A DNA stretch of 64,000 nt, taken from Frateuria_A sp051900425. Lineage in GTDB: Bacteria > Pseudomonadota > Gammaproteobacteria > Xanthomonadales > Rhodanobacteraceae. The stretch spans positions 62,001 through 126,000 of the forward strand of contig NZ_JBHZGK010000002.1 of NCBI RefSeq assembly GCF_051900425.1, given 5' to 3'. The notes beneath the pieces are model-generated. The model searched no databases. It saw nothing but the letters and a program-made list of their open reading frames with translations, and was not told the DNA's origin. A program made the translations under genes and the position numbers. Every line of letters begins with the position of its first letter. The stretch's first letter is position 1. Of this stretch, positions 37,773 through 46,263 are shown piece by piece.

Positions 37773-38156
37773 TCAGTGCAGGGTGCGCGGTATGGACAGC
37801 GTGAACGGCGGGATCGGCGCCTCGAAGCGGGTGCCGTCGTCGGCGAGCATCTGGTAGCTGCCACGCATCGTGCCGACGGCGGTGTCGAGCACGGCGCCGG
37901 AGCTGTACTGGTAACGGTCGCCCGGCCGCATCCACGGTTGGTCGCCGACCACGCCTTCGCCGCGCACCTCTTCCACCTTGCCGTTGGCGTCGGTGATCAC
38001 CCAATGGCGGGTGAGCAGGCGCGCGGGAACGTCGCCGGCGTTGTGCAGCGTCACGGTGTAGGCGAACACGTAGCGGTTGTCGTGCGGCTTGGACTGGTCG
38101 GGAACGAAGCGGGTTTCGACCTGCACGTCGATCGTGTAGGAAGGTTTGGGATTCAT
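37773..38156 (-). CDS. apaG: ApaG protein
   Basis: Small fibronectin-III-like fold protein, conserved with ApaH but of unclear biochemical role; magnesium or cobalt resistance effects are reported for homologues. The 127-aa sequence shows YTIDVQVETRFVPDQS, VFAYTVTLHNAGDVPARLLTRHWVITDANGKVEEVRGEGVVGDQPW, and GTMRGSYQMLADDGTRFEAPIPPFTLSIP, which is typical ApaG from end to end. It lies 52 nt upstream of apaH and 48 nt downstream of rsmA. Confidence 0.93.
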   Translation of the reverse strand: MNPKPSYTIDVQVETRFVPDQSKPHDNRYVFAYTVTLHNAGDVPARLLTRHWVITDANGKVEEVRGEGVVGDQPWMRPGDRYQYSSGAVLDTAVGTMRGSYQMLADDGTRFEAPIPPFTLSIPRTLH

Positions 38157-38204
38157 GCGTCGATTGTACGGCCTGCGTGCGGGCCTGCGCGTGTAGGGGG
38201 CGCG

Positions 38205-38987
38205 TCAGGCCGCGAGCTTGGCCAGCCGCACGAAGTCGCCGGGCGCGAGGGTCTCGGCGCGCGTCTTCGGGTCGATGCCTGCACTGGCGATGGCAGCGCT
38301 GTCGAGCAGGTTCTTCAATCCGTTCGCGAGTGTCTTGCGCCGCTGCGCGAAGGCTGCCTTGACGATCGCGTGCAGTCGTTGCGGGTCGGCGTCGTGGCGT
38401 TCGTGCTCGGCGAGCGGCACCAGTCGCACGACGGCCGAGTCGACCTTCGGCGGCGGACGGAACGCGCCCGGCGGCACGGTAAACAGCGGCTCGACGCGAC
38501 AGGCCAGCTGGAGCATCACCGACAGCCGGCCATACACCTTGCTGCCCGGGTCCGCGGCCATGCGGTCGACCACTTCCTTCTGCAGCATGAAGTGCATGTC
38601 TTCGATCGCGGCCGCATGATCCACGCAATGGAACAGGATCGGGCTGGAGATGTAGTAGGGCAGGTTGCCGGCCAGGCGCACGCGCGCCACGCCGAGGCTC
38701 CGCGCTAGTGCGGTGAAGTCCACCTTGAGCACGTCGGCATGGATGATTTCCAGCGTGCCCACGCTGCTCGCGCGCGCCTGCAGGCCGGGGATCAGGTCGG
38801 TATCCAGCTCGACCGCAGTGAGGCGGCCGGCGGCGGCCAGCAGCGGCAGCGTCAGCGCGCCCTCGCCCGGGCCGATTTCCACGACGCGGTCGTCGGCCTT
38901 GGGCGCGATCGCGCTGACGATGCGCTCGATGTAGCGCTTCTCGTGCAGGAAGTGCTGGCCGAAGCTTTTCTTGGGGCGGGCGTTCAT
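38205..38987 (-). CDS. rsmA: 16S rRNA dimethyladenosine transferase RsmA (KsgA)
   Basis: SAM-dependent methyltransferase that dimethylates A1518 and A1519 of 16S rRNA in late 30S assembly. The 260-aa protein has KKSFGQHFLHEKRYIERIV, the SAM motif VVEIGPGEGALTLPLL, the catalytic NLPYYIS, and PPPKVDSAVVRLVP in the C-terminal domain. The start MNARPKK (38987) fits homologues; the longer in-frame ATG at 39041 overlaps pdxA and is rejected. Confidence 0.95.
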   Translation of the reverse strand: MNARPKKSFGQHFLHEKRYIERIVSAIAPKADDRVVEIGPGEGALTLPLLAAAGRLTAVELDTDLIPGLQARASSVGTLEIIHADVLKVDFTALARSLGVARVRLAGNLPYYISSPILFHCVDHAAAIEDMHFMLQKEVVDRMAADPGSKVYGRLSVMLQLACRVEPLFTVPPGAFRPPPKVDSAVVRLVPLAEHERHDADPQRLHAIVKAAFAQRRKTLANGLKNLLDSAAIASAGIDPKTRAETLAPGDFVRLAKLAA

Positions 38988-39012
38988 CGGGTCTTCTCGC
39001 AAAGCCGGGCCT

Positions 39013-40005
39013 TCAGCCGGCGCAGCCACGGCGAGCGGCAAGGTCCAGCGCCATCCGCGCAGCCGCGATCAGGCTGGATGGATCAGCTCGTCCCGTGCCC
39101 GCCAGGTCCAGCGCGGTGCCGTGGTCGACCGAGGTACGGACGAAAGGCAGGCCCAGGGTAATGTTGACCGTGCGATCGAAGGCTTCGCTCTTGAGCACGG
39201 GCAGCGCCTGGTCGTGGTACATCGCCAGCACGGCGTCGTAGCGCTCGCGTTGGCTCGGCACGAAGGCGGTGTCCGCCGGCAGCGGACCGAGCAGGTGCAT
39301 GCCCTGCGCGCGGAGCTTCGCCAGCGCGGGCTCGATCACGTCGATTTCCTCACGGCCCAGGTGGCCGCCTTCGCCGGCGTGCGGGTTGAGGCCGAGCACC
39401 GCGATACGCGGATCGACCAGGCCGAAGCGCGCCCGGAGCTGGCCATGCACGATGTGCAGCGTGCGCTCCAGGGATTCGCCGGTAATCGCCGCGGACACCG
39501 CGTGCAACGGCAGGTGCGTGGTGGCCAGGGCCACGCGCAGCTCCGGGCTGGCCAGCATCATCACCACGTCCACGCCGGTGCGCTCGGCGAAAAATTCGGT
39601 ATGGCCGCTGAAGGGAATACCGGCGTCGTTGATCGAGGCTTTCTGCAAAGGCGCGGTGACCACGGCGGCGTAGCTACCCGCGAGGCAGCCATCGGCCGCC
39701 TCCGCCAACGTGGTCAGGATGTGGCGGGCATTGCGCGGATCGGGCCTGCCGGGGCGCTCCTCCACCACCAGCGGCACGTGCTGGACGCGCAGGCTGCCCG
39801 GCACGTGCGCATGCGGCTGGCCGTCGTCTTCGTGCAGTTCCAGCGGCACGCCGCAGCGGGCGGCAGCGCGGCGCAGCAGGTCGCGGTCGGTGATCGCGAC
39901 GAGTCCGGCCGCAAGCGGTGTCGATGCGAGCCGGACCAGCAGTTCGGGGCCGACGCCGGCCGGTTCCCCGGCGGTCAGCGCCAGCCGCGGCAGGTCGGCG
40001 TTCAA
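39013..40005 (-). CDS. pdxA: 4-hydroxythreonine-4-phosphate dehydrogenase PdxA
   Basis: NAD-dependent, metal-dependent dehydrogenase of pyridoxal 5'-phosphate synthesis (DXP-dependent route). The 330-aa protein has RLALTAGEPAGVGPELLV, TAPLQKASINDAGIPFSGHTEFFAERTG, LNPHAGEGGHLGREE, AMYHDQALPVLK, and LPFVRTSVDHGTALDLAGTGRAD, which is full-length PdxA. No ATG or GTG is available in frame at the correct position. A TTG at 40005, 8 nt after the surA stop, gives the family length and is the likely start. Confidence 0.92.
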   Translation of the reverse strand: MNADLPRLALTAGEPAGVGPELLVRLASTPLAAGLVAITDRDLLRRAAARCGVPLELHEDDGQPHAHVPGSLRVQHVPLVVEERPGRPDPRNARHILTTLAEAADGCLAGSYAAVVTAPLQKASINDAGIPFSGHTEFFAERTGVDVVMMLASPELRVALATTHLPLHAVSAAITGESLERTLHIVHGQLRARFGLVDPRIAVLGLNPHAGEGGHLGREEIDVIEPALAKLRAQGMHLLGPLPADTAFVPSQRERYDAVLAMYHDQALPVLKSEAFDRTVNITLGLPFVRTSVDHGTALDLAGTGRADPSSLIAAARMALDLAARRGCAG

Positions 40006-40013
40006 GGCACGAC

Positions 40014-41372
40014 TCAGCTCTTTTCCCGCGCGTCCGGGTCCTTCAGTTCCGGCACCAGGATGTTGACGTAGGCATCGGCACGCAGCTGGCGCAGGAAGTC
40101 CTCGTACGCCTGCTCGGCCTTGCGGTTGCCGATCGCCTGGCGCGCCTGGTTGCGCTCGCTTTCCTCGGTCACGTCGCTCTTGCGCGTGCCTTCCAGCTGG
40201 ATGATGTGCCAGCCGGCCTCGCTCTGGAACGGCTGGGAGACCTCGCCGTCCTTCAGCTGCGACAGCTGCTGGGCGATCGTGCTGCCCCACTGGTCGCGCT
40301 GGAACCAGCCCATGTCGCCGCCGGCGTTGGCGGTGGTCGGATCCTTGGAGTTCTCCTTCGCCAGCTTGGCGAAGTCCTCGTGCTTGTTGACGATGCGGTT
40401 GTACAGGTCCTGCGCCTTCTGCTGCGCCTGCTCCGGCGTCACCAGTTCGCTCGGGCGGATCAGGATCTGGCGGGCGTGGTACTCGGTGACTACCTGGCGG
40501 CTGGGTTCGCGCTGGTCGACCAGCTTGAGGATGTGGAAACCGGTGGGGCCGCGCAGCGCAGCGCTGACCTGGCCGGGCTTCATGCCGGCGATGGTGTCGG
40601 CGAAGGCCGGCGGGATTTCGTCCATCTTGCGCCAGCCGAGGTCGCCGCCTTCCAGTGCGTCCTGCGCGTCGGAGTAGCGGATCGCCGCGGCATTGAAGTC
40701 CATGCCGCCCTTGATCGCGTCGATCGCTTCCTGCGCCTTGGCCTGCGCGGCGCGGATGTCCTCGGCGGTACCGCCGGCCGGGATCGAGACCTGGATGTGC
40801 GCCAGGTGGACTTCGCCGGCCTTGTAGGTCGGGCTGTTGAGCAGGTTGTTGATTTCGCTGTCGGTGATGTTGACCGAATCGCGGACCACGCTCTCGTGCA
40901 GACGCTGGACCATGATCTGGTCGCCGAGCTGGTCGCGGAAGGCCGCGAAGCTCTGGCCGCTCTGCTCGACCGCCTGCTGCAGCTGCTCGGGACTCATGCG
41001 GTTCTGCTGGGCGACCGCGGCGACCGCCTGGTCGATGTCCGAGCTGGACACGCGGATGCCCTGCTCGTTGGCCTTGGCGACCTGCAGCTTCATCAGCACC
41101 AGGCGATCGAGCACCTGGCGCTTGAGCACGTCCTCCGGCGGCAGCCGGTCCGGGGTGCTGGCGTACTGCTGCCTGACCGAGCGCACGGCGTCATCCAGTT
41201 CGCTCTGCAGGATCACGTTGTCGTCGACCACCGCAATGATGCGGTCGAGCGGCTGCGTGCCCGAGGCCGTGGCGTCGCCCTGGCCCTGGGCCTGGGGCAG
41301 CAGCTGGGCCTGGGTGGGCAGGACGGTGGCCGCGGCGAGCGCGAGGAGGAGCAGCGCGGTGGGGTGCTTCAT
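40014..41372 (-). CDS. surA: Periplasmic chaperone/prolyl isomerase SurA
   Basis: Chaperone for outer-membrane protein maturation, including LptD, the gene just upstream. The 452-aa precursor has a signal peptide ending about TQAQ (residue 23) and an N-terminal SurA domain (DRIIAVVDDNVILQSELD...). Two parvulin PPIC domains follow at about 185-285 and 295-395, each with the GGDLGW or GGDMGW signature. The C-terminal helix packs with the N domain. Order and length match E. coli surA. Confidence 0.95.
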   Translation of the reverse strand: MKHPTALLLLALAAATVLPTQAQLLPQAQGQGDATASGTQPLDRIIAVVDDNVILQSELDDAVRSVRQQYASTPDRLPPEDVLKRQVLDRLVLMKLQVAKANEQGIRVSSSDIDQAVAAVAQQNRMSPEQLQQAVEQSGQSFAAFRDQLGDQIMVQRLHESVVRDSVNITDSEINNLLNSPTYKAGEVHLAHIQVSIPAGGTAEDIRAAQAKAQEAIDAIKGGMDFNAAAIRYSDAQDALEGGDLGWRKMDEIPPAFADTIAGMKPGQVSAALRGPTGFHILKLVDQREPSRQVVTEYHARQILIRPSELVTPEQAQQKAQDLYNRIVNKHEDFAKLAKENSKDPTTANAGGDMGWFQRDQWGSTIAQQLSQLKDGEVSQPFQSEAGWHIIQLEGTRKSDVTEESERNQARQAIGNRKAEQAYEDFLRQLRADAYVNILVPELKDPDAREKS

Positions 41373-41492
41373 CGGTCGGAAACCTTCAATCGCCTGTGCG
41401 GCGATGGTTGGAGGGGTCGGTGCCTTCAGGTCCGGTCGTGCCGGTCGACAACCGTGGATCGCAACGGCAGCGGAAAGTTCGCGGCAAGGCCG

Positions 41493-43919
41493 TTACTGAT
41501 AGCCAAGAATACCACGCCGCAGCACGTCTTCCGCCTGGCCGTTGAAGGCGCCCAGGCCCTTGAAGACCAGCTCGAACATGAGCGCGTTGTTGCTTTCGCC
41601 GCGGTCGCCGATGGGGCCGCGGGAAACCACGTAGTGGCGCCCGACCACCCGCACCGCGACGCAGCAGCTGTCGTATTCCACGCCAGCCAGCGCCTCGACG
41701 GTACGCTTGTCGCGCACCGAATAGACCCATCGCGCGAGCAGGCGCCAGCGTTCGGAGATCGGGTAGATCGCCGAGGTGTCGTACTGCTCCACCAGGCCGC
41801 GGCGGAAGCGGTAGGAAAAGTTGAAGATGCCGTCCGCCCCGATGCGCCGTTGCAGGCCCAGCGTGCCCAGGCTCGTCTGGCGCGTGTTCGGGCTCCACTG
41901 GTAGGCGCTGTCGAGGCGCCAGCGGTCGTTCAGTTGCACGCCGAACTGGGCCACGTAGTCCGAGCGCGTCCAGTCGGTTGGCGCGGCGGTGGTGGTTGCG
42001 CTGTCGGGCAGTTGCACCCGCTGGGGCGCGAAGTAGTGGATCTGCCCGATGCTGGCCGAGAGCCGCTCCACGCCGTCGTCGTCCAGCAACCGGGTGGTCA
42101 GCGCCGCGGTGAGGTTGTTGGCGTTCATCTGGCGGTCGGCGCCGGAGAACTGGTTGGGGGAGAACAGCTGCCAGTAGTCGAACGACATCCGCCGCGTGTC
42201 GAACAGCGGCAGGTCGTCCTGGTTGCGGTAGGGCACGTACAGGTAGTACAGCCGCGGCTCCAGCGTCTGCGTGTATGTGGTGCCGAACAGCGAGGCCGGG
42301 CGCTCGAAGATCAGCCCGGTATCCAGGCTTGCGATCGGCAGTGCGCGGCTGGGTGTGCGGTCGTCGAAGGGCGACACCTGGCTGCCGCTCAGCGGTCCGC
42401 GGTAGCCGTAGTCCGCGTAATTGCCGTCGAGCTGGTAGGCGGTAAAGCGGTAGGCGAGTTTCGGCCGCACGAACCAGGCCGCACCGCGGAAATCGGCGGC
42501 AAGGTACGGATACAGGTCGAGGCGGTCGCCCTCGATGCGTTCGTCCTTGCGGAAGGCGGTGGCCTCGGCCTCGGCGCCGAACTCCAGCCAGCGGTTGATC
42601 GGGATGTCCAGGCCCAGGTTCGCGGTCGGCCAGCGCTTGTACTGCACCACCGTGTCGGGCAGGTACGGATCGACGTTCTGGTAGCTGCTGGCGCCGAAGG
42701 AGGCGTTCCACCAGTCGCCGTTGCCGCGGACGTAGCCGCTGGAGGTGAGCGTGCCGACCGAAGTGGTGTAGAGGTCGTTGCCGAAGTCGCGCAGGTAGCT
42801 TCCGTCGGAAACGCGGTTGATCGAGGTGCTGAAGTACCACGGCCCGCCCAGGCGCGTCACGTCGGTGTACTTGAGCCACCAGCGGTCCGTGCCCTTGGTC
42901 GGCTCGTCCACGGACGTGTTGTCGCCACGGTCGTTCGGCAGGTACTGGAAATCGAACTGCCCGCGCGTGCCGGGCACCAGGTAACGGAACTCGCCCGCCA
43001 GCATCGCCCCGCGCTGGGTGTAGATGCGCGGCTCGAGCGTGGCGTCGTAGTTCGGCGCCAGGTTGAGGTAATAGGGGATCGAGAACATCGTTCCCGACCG
43101 GTTCGAACTGCCGAAGGTCGGGTACAGGAAGCCGCTCTTGCGCCGGTTGTCGACCGGGAAGGTGAAGTAGGGCAGGTACAGGAACGGCACGTCCGCAAAG
43201 CGCATGGTCGCGCCGTGGGCCTTGCCCACGCCGGTCGCCTTGTCGATCTCCAGGCTCCTGGCGCGCACTTCCCACAGGTGGTGGCCGACGTCGCAGGTGG
43301 AGTAGCTGACCAGGTTGTAGCGGCTGCGCTGGGCATCGAGCAGCTCGCCGCGCGCGGCGGTGCCGTTGCCGCGCGACTGCAGCAGCTGGTAACGCACGTT
43401 CTCGGCCACGCCACGGTTGGCCTGGGTGTTGCCGTGCAGGCGGTCGGCACTGAGCAGTTCGCCGGCCTCCTGGTAGCGCACGTTGCCCTGGGCGTCGTAG
43501 TCGGTGGTGGCGTCGTTGTAGTCGATCCGATCGCCGCGCAGCAGCTGGTCGGCGCGCTCGATGCGCACATTGCCCGAGAGCCGGTAGACCGCCTGGTTGG
43601 AGCTGTCCACGTGGGCGGCGTCGACGACCGTGTCGGAGGTCTCGCGGCGCGAGGGATCGCGCGGCAGCGTCGGGTCGTAGAACGCCAGCAGCGCGTTGGG
43701 CCGGCACAGCGCGAAACTTTCCGGACGCGGCGGACAGTGGAACGCCCCCAGCGGGCAGCTCGACACCTCGGCGCCGGTGCTGGCCGGCGTGGCAGGCGCT
43801 GCGGCCTCGGATACCGCGGTCTGGGCCCCGGCCGGGCCGCCGAACAGGGCGAGGGCGGCGGCGACCGCCAGCAGGCGGCGTGGGGGCAAGGCGCGCGGGA
43901 TCGTGTGGCTCGGCGTCAC
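41493..43919 (-). CDS. lptD: LPS-assembly outer-membrane protein LptD
   Basis: Outer-membrane barrel that, with LptE, inserts lipopolysaccharide into the outer leaflet. The 808-aa precursor has a signal peptide ending about residue 32 (GGPAGAQ) and an N-terminal OstA/LptA-like beta-jellyroll (about 95-230, VYRLSGNVRIERADQLLRGDRIDYND). The LptD barrel follows with LYLPYFTFPVDNRRKSGFLYPTFG. Cysteine pairs (SSCPLGAFHC near the N-terminus and YDSCC near the C-terminus) match the interdomain disulfides that LptD needs. It is first in the operon with surA. Confidence 0.95.
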   Translation of the reverse strand: MTPSHTIPRALPPRRLLAVAAALALFGGPAGAQTAVSEAAAPATPASTGAEVSSCPLGAFHCPPRPESFALCRPNALLAFYDPTLPRDPSRRETSDTVVDAAHVDSSNQAVYRLSGNVRIERADQLLRGDRIDYNDATTDYDAQGNVRYQEAGELLSADRLHGNTQANRGVAENVRYQLLQSRGNGTAARGELLDAQRSRYNLVSYSTCDVGHHLWEVRARSLEIDKATGVGKAHGATMRFADVPFLYLPYFTFPVDNRRKSGFLYPTFGSSNRSGTMFSIPYYLNLAPNYDATLEPRIYTQRGAMLAGEFRYLVPGTRGQFDFQYLPNDRGDNTSVDEPTKGTDRWWLKYTDVTRLGGPWYFSTSINRVSDGSYLRDFGNDLYTTSVGTLTSSGYVRGNGDWWNASFGASSYQNVDPYLPDTVVQYKRWPTANLGLDIPINRWLEFGAEAEATAFRKDERIEGDRLDLYPYLAADFRGAAWFVRPKLAYRFTAYQLDGNYADYGYRGPLSGSQVSPFDDRTPSRALPIASLDTGLIFERPASLFGTTYTQTLEPRLYYLYVPYRNQDDLPLFDTRRMSFDYWQLFSPNQFSGADRQMNANNLTAALTTRLLDDDGVERLSASIGQIHYFAPQRVQLPDSATTTAAPTDWTRSDYVAQFGVQLNDRWRLDSAYQWSPNTRQTSLGTLGLQRRIGADGIFNFSYRFRRGLVEQYDTSAIYPISERWRLLARWVYSVRDKRTVEALAGVEYDSCCVAVRVVGRHYVVSRGPIGDRGESNNALMFELVFKGLGAFNGQAEDVLRRGILGYQ

Positions 43920-44002
43920 GGTGGGCTGTCGGCGTTCGTCAGGACGCGTAAAACTAGCAGAAAGGGGACATGGCCGGCAGGAAAGCGCGGGCCAGGCGCG
44001 CC

Positions 44003-44026
44003 GCAGGGTGGGCTTCAGCCCGCCGC
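44003..44026. repeat. REP-like unit, family A half copy
   Basis: Single unit GCAGGGTGGGCTTCAGCCCGCC without a recognisable facing arm, between lptD and the deacetylase-family gene. It is a truncated member of family A. Confidence 0.7.
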
Positions 44027-44065
44027 CCCGCAGGCAGGCGGAGCTCGTCGCCGATACGTCCCCGC

Positions 44066-44986
44066 TCAGGCCATCAACGCCGCGACATGGGCGCTGGCGC
44101 TGGCAGCCAGGGCGTCGAGGTCGTAGCCGCCTTCGAGGGTCGAAACGACGCGTCCGGCCGCATGCACCCGGGCGATGTCCACCAGCCGCGCGGTCAGCCA
44201 GCCGTAGTCGTCGGCGTCCAGTCGCAGCTGTGCGAGCGGGTCCGCGCGGTGGCCATCGAAGCCGGCCGAGACCAGCAGCAGTTGCGGACGGAACGCGTCC
44301 AGCCGCGGCAGCAGCCGCTCCTCCCAGATCTGCCGGAAAGCACCCGAGCCGGTTTCCGGCGGCAGCGGGGCGTTGAGCAGGTTGCCCACACCGGTTTCCT
44401 GCGCGCCACCGCTGCCGGGATAGAGCGGCGACTGGTGGCTGGAGACGAACAGCACGCGCGGCTCGCGCGCGAAGATGTCCTGCGTGCCGTTGCCGTGGTG
44501 CACGTCGAAGTCGGCGATCGCCACGCGCTCGAGGCCATGCCCGGCCAGCGCGTGAGCCGCGCCGACCGCAACGTTGTTGAACAGGCAGAAGCCCATCGCC
44601 TGGTCGGCCGTTGCGTGGTGGCCGGGCGGACGCACGGCGCAGAACGCCCGGCTGGCCCGTTCATTGAGGACGGCATCGACCGCGGCTGCCACGGCACCGG
44701 CAGCGCGCAGCGCGGCCTCGGCCGAGGCCGGCGACATCAGCGTGTCTTCGTCGAGGCGGGCCAGCCCGTCCGCGGGGGCGCTGGCAAGGATGCGTGCGAC
44801 GTAGGCAGGATCGTGCACGCGCTCGAGTGCCTCGATGCTCGCGCGCGGCGCCTCGATACGGTCGAGCGCGGCGAAACGGTCGCGGTCCAATGCTGCCAGC
44901 ACCGCGTGCAGGCGTGCGGGGGACTCGGGATGGCCGGGGCCGGGGGCGTGCTGCAGGCAGACCGGATGGGTGTAGAGCCGCAGCAT
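44066..44986 (-). CDS. Histone deacetylase-family (class II-like) protein
   Basis: Zinc amidohydrolase of the arginase/deacetylase fold. Bacterial members act on acetylated polyamines, acetoin-related or other small substrates, or proteins. The 306-aa protein has the active-site His pair in VRPPGHHATADQAMGFCLFNN, the metal ligands in ADFDVHHGNGTQDIF, and LLVSAGFDGHRADPLAQL, followed by the catalytic-Tyr-region ending STLEGGYDLDALA. All metal and catalytic residues are present. The start MLRLYTHPVC lies 8 nt downstream of the adenosyltransferase stop, so they are probably co-transcribed. The substrate is unknown. Confidence 0.87.
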   Translation of the reverse strand: MLRLYTHPVCLQHAPGPGHPESPARLHAVLAALDRDRFAALDRIEAPRASIEALERVHDPAYVARILASAPADGLARLDEDTLMSPASAEAALRAAGAVAAAVDAVLNERASRAFCAVRPPGHHATADQAMGFCLFNNVAVGAAHALAGHGLERVAIADFDVHHGNGTQDIFAREPRVLFVSSHQSPLYPGSGGAQETGVGNLLNAPLPPETGSGAFRQIWEERLLPRLDAFRPQLLLVSAGFDGHRADPLAQLRLDADDYGWLTARLVDIARVHAAGRVVSTLEGGYDLDALAASASAHVAALMA

Positions 44987-44994
44987 CGAAGGAA

Positions 44995-45555
44995 TCAGCC
45001 GCGCGGGCGCCGCTCGTGCTGCCAGATCACCTCGCCGTGCCCGCCGGCACGGGCCAGCACGCGGCAGAGCACGAACAGCAGGTCCGACAGCCGGTTGAGG
45101 TAGCGCTGCGCCTGCGGGCGCACGGCCTCCTCGCGCGCCAGCGCGATGACCTCGCGCTCGGCCCGGCGGCACACGGTGCGTGCCAGGTGGCCGCAGGCCG
45201 CGGCCATGCCGCCGCCCGGCAGGATGAAATCCTTCAGCGGCGGCAACGGCTCGTTGAAGCCGTCGAGTACCGATTCCAGTCGCGCAATGTCGGCGTCCTG
45301 GACCATGGCCATGCCGGGGATGCACAGCTCGCCGCCCAGGTCGAACAGTTCGTGCTGGACCTGGGTCAGCGCCTCGCGCACGTCCGGCGGGACGCCGTCA
45401 CAGGCGAGCACCATGCCGATCGTGCTGTTGAGTTCGTCCACCGTGCCGTAGGCGGCCACGCGGGCCGAATCCTTCGGCACGCGCGAACCGTCGCCCAGGC
45501 CGGTGCTGCCGTCGTCGCCGGTGCGCGTGTAGATCTTCGACAGGCGGTTGCCCAT
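44995..45555 (-). CDS. PduO-type cob(I)alamin adenosyltransferase
   Basis: ATP:corrinoid adenosyltransferase that makes adenosylcobalamin. The 186-aa protein has the ATP-binding N-terminus KIYTRTGDDGSTGLGDGSRVPKDSARVAAYGTVDELNSTIG, and further on AERTV-type helix LARTVCRRAEREVIAL and RYLNRLSDLLFVLCRVLAR, all typical of the PduO family. Its ATG overlaps the stop of the BtuM-like membrane protein by 1 nt, so corrinoid import and adenosylation are probably coupled. Confidence 0.92.
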   Translation of the reverse strand: MGNRLSKIYTRTGDDGSTGLGDGSRVPKDSARVAAYGTVDELNSTIGMVLACDGVPPDVREALTQVQHELFDLGGELCIPGMAMVQDADIARLESVLDGFNEPLPPLKDFILPGGGMAAACGHLARTVCRRAEREVIALAREEAVRPQAQRYLNRLSDLLFVLCRVLARAGGHGEVIWQHERRPRG

Positions 45556-46154
45556 CAGTGCGCCTGGCCTTCGTGGGCCAGTGCGCGGGTCAGCTGGGTT
45601 GCCAGCACGTGCACCACGGCGCCCAGGCCGACGTACAGCGCGGTCACCTGCAGGAACGGCAGGTACCAGTCCCCCATGTTCTCGAACCAGGCCGCCATGC
45701 TGCGCGGCGCCGGCACGCTGTCGCTCAGCCAGTAGAAGCTGCCGTTGGAGACCACGAAGCAGGCCGCCTCGCTGACCAGCAGCGCGGCCACGGCCAGACC
45801 CGCGGTGGAAAGCTTCAGGCCGGCCTGGCGGCGGGCCAGCCAGCTGCCGCCCAGCCACAGCGCGCCGTAGGCGGCCACGAGGAACCAGTACGCCGGCGAG
45901 ACGCAGTAGTGGCTCCAGAAGTCGAGGCCCTGGCCGGTGATCACCAGGTAGTCGACCAGCACGGCCTCGGCCATCAGCAGCGGGAACGCCCAGCGCCCGG
46001 CGCCGCGCAGCCAGAAGCCGGCCAGGAAGAACACGCCCCAGGACGCATCCGGGAACGCCTCGAAGTGGTGGGTGTGCACCGCGCCGCGGGTAATGGCCAT
46101 CACCAGGGCGAGTGCCAGAAAGATGCCGAGGCGCTGGGTTCGCGTCATAGCCAT
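45555..46154 (-). CDS. btuM: BtuM-like predicted cobalamin transporter
   Basis: Predicted six-helix inner-membrane protein. The 199-aa sequence has hydrophobic helices spread across its length and a single Cys in a central loop, C84 (WSHYCVSPAYW). The family known as BtuM, an ECF-type S component found alone in proteobacteria, has about this size and a functionally important cysteine near position 80 that binds cobalt. It is directly followed by, and overlaps, a cobalamin adenosyltransferase gene, which supports a B12 role. The start at 46154 has GGAG 6 nt upstream. The family call comes from size, topology, Cys position and context, not a database match. No cobalamin riboswitch is seen upstream. 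Confidence 0.6.
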   Translation of the reverse strand: MAMTRTQRLGIFLALALVMAITRGAVHTHHFEAFPDASWGVFFLAGFWLRGAGRWAFPLLMAEAVLVDYLVITGQGLDFWSHYCVSPAYWFLVAAYGALWLGGSWLARRQAGLKLSTAGLAVAALLVSEAACFVVSNGSFYWLSDSVPAPRSMAAWFENMGDWYLPFLQVTALYVGLGAVVHVLATQLTRALAHEGQAH

Positions 46155-46192
46155 GAAGTGCTCCGTATGCAGGCGGCGTGAGAATGAAGGCA

Positions 46193-46221
46193 GGACGGGC
46201 TAGTTTAGCCGAAGCCCGTCC
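46193..46221. other. Inverted repeat between divergent btuM-like and ubiH genes
   Basis: GGACGGGCT/AGCCCGTCC (46193-46201 with 46213-46221), a perfect 9-bp pair around an 11-nt loop. The region is the shared 109-nt promoter space of two divergent genes, so it could be an operator or an RNA leader. No T run follows. Confidence 0.5.
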
Positions 46222-46263
46222 GGGCCATGCGACGCCCGCGTGTTCGGCCGTATCATCCACGCC

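Noticed and set aside
39918..44126. Very long open frame on the plus strand opposite surA and lptD
   Set aside because: Shadow of high-G+C codon bias: the minus strand encodes full-length SurA, LptD and PdxA with clear motifs, and the plus-strand translation has no recognisable domain.
46155..46263. Cobalamin riboswitch upstream of the BtuM-like gene
   Set aside because: The gap is only 109 nt and lacks the B12-box core; only a simple inverted repeat is present.
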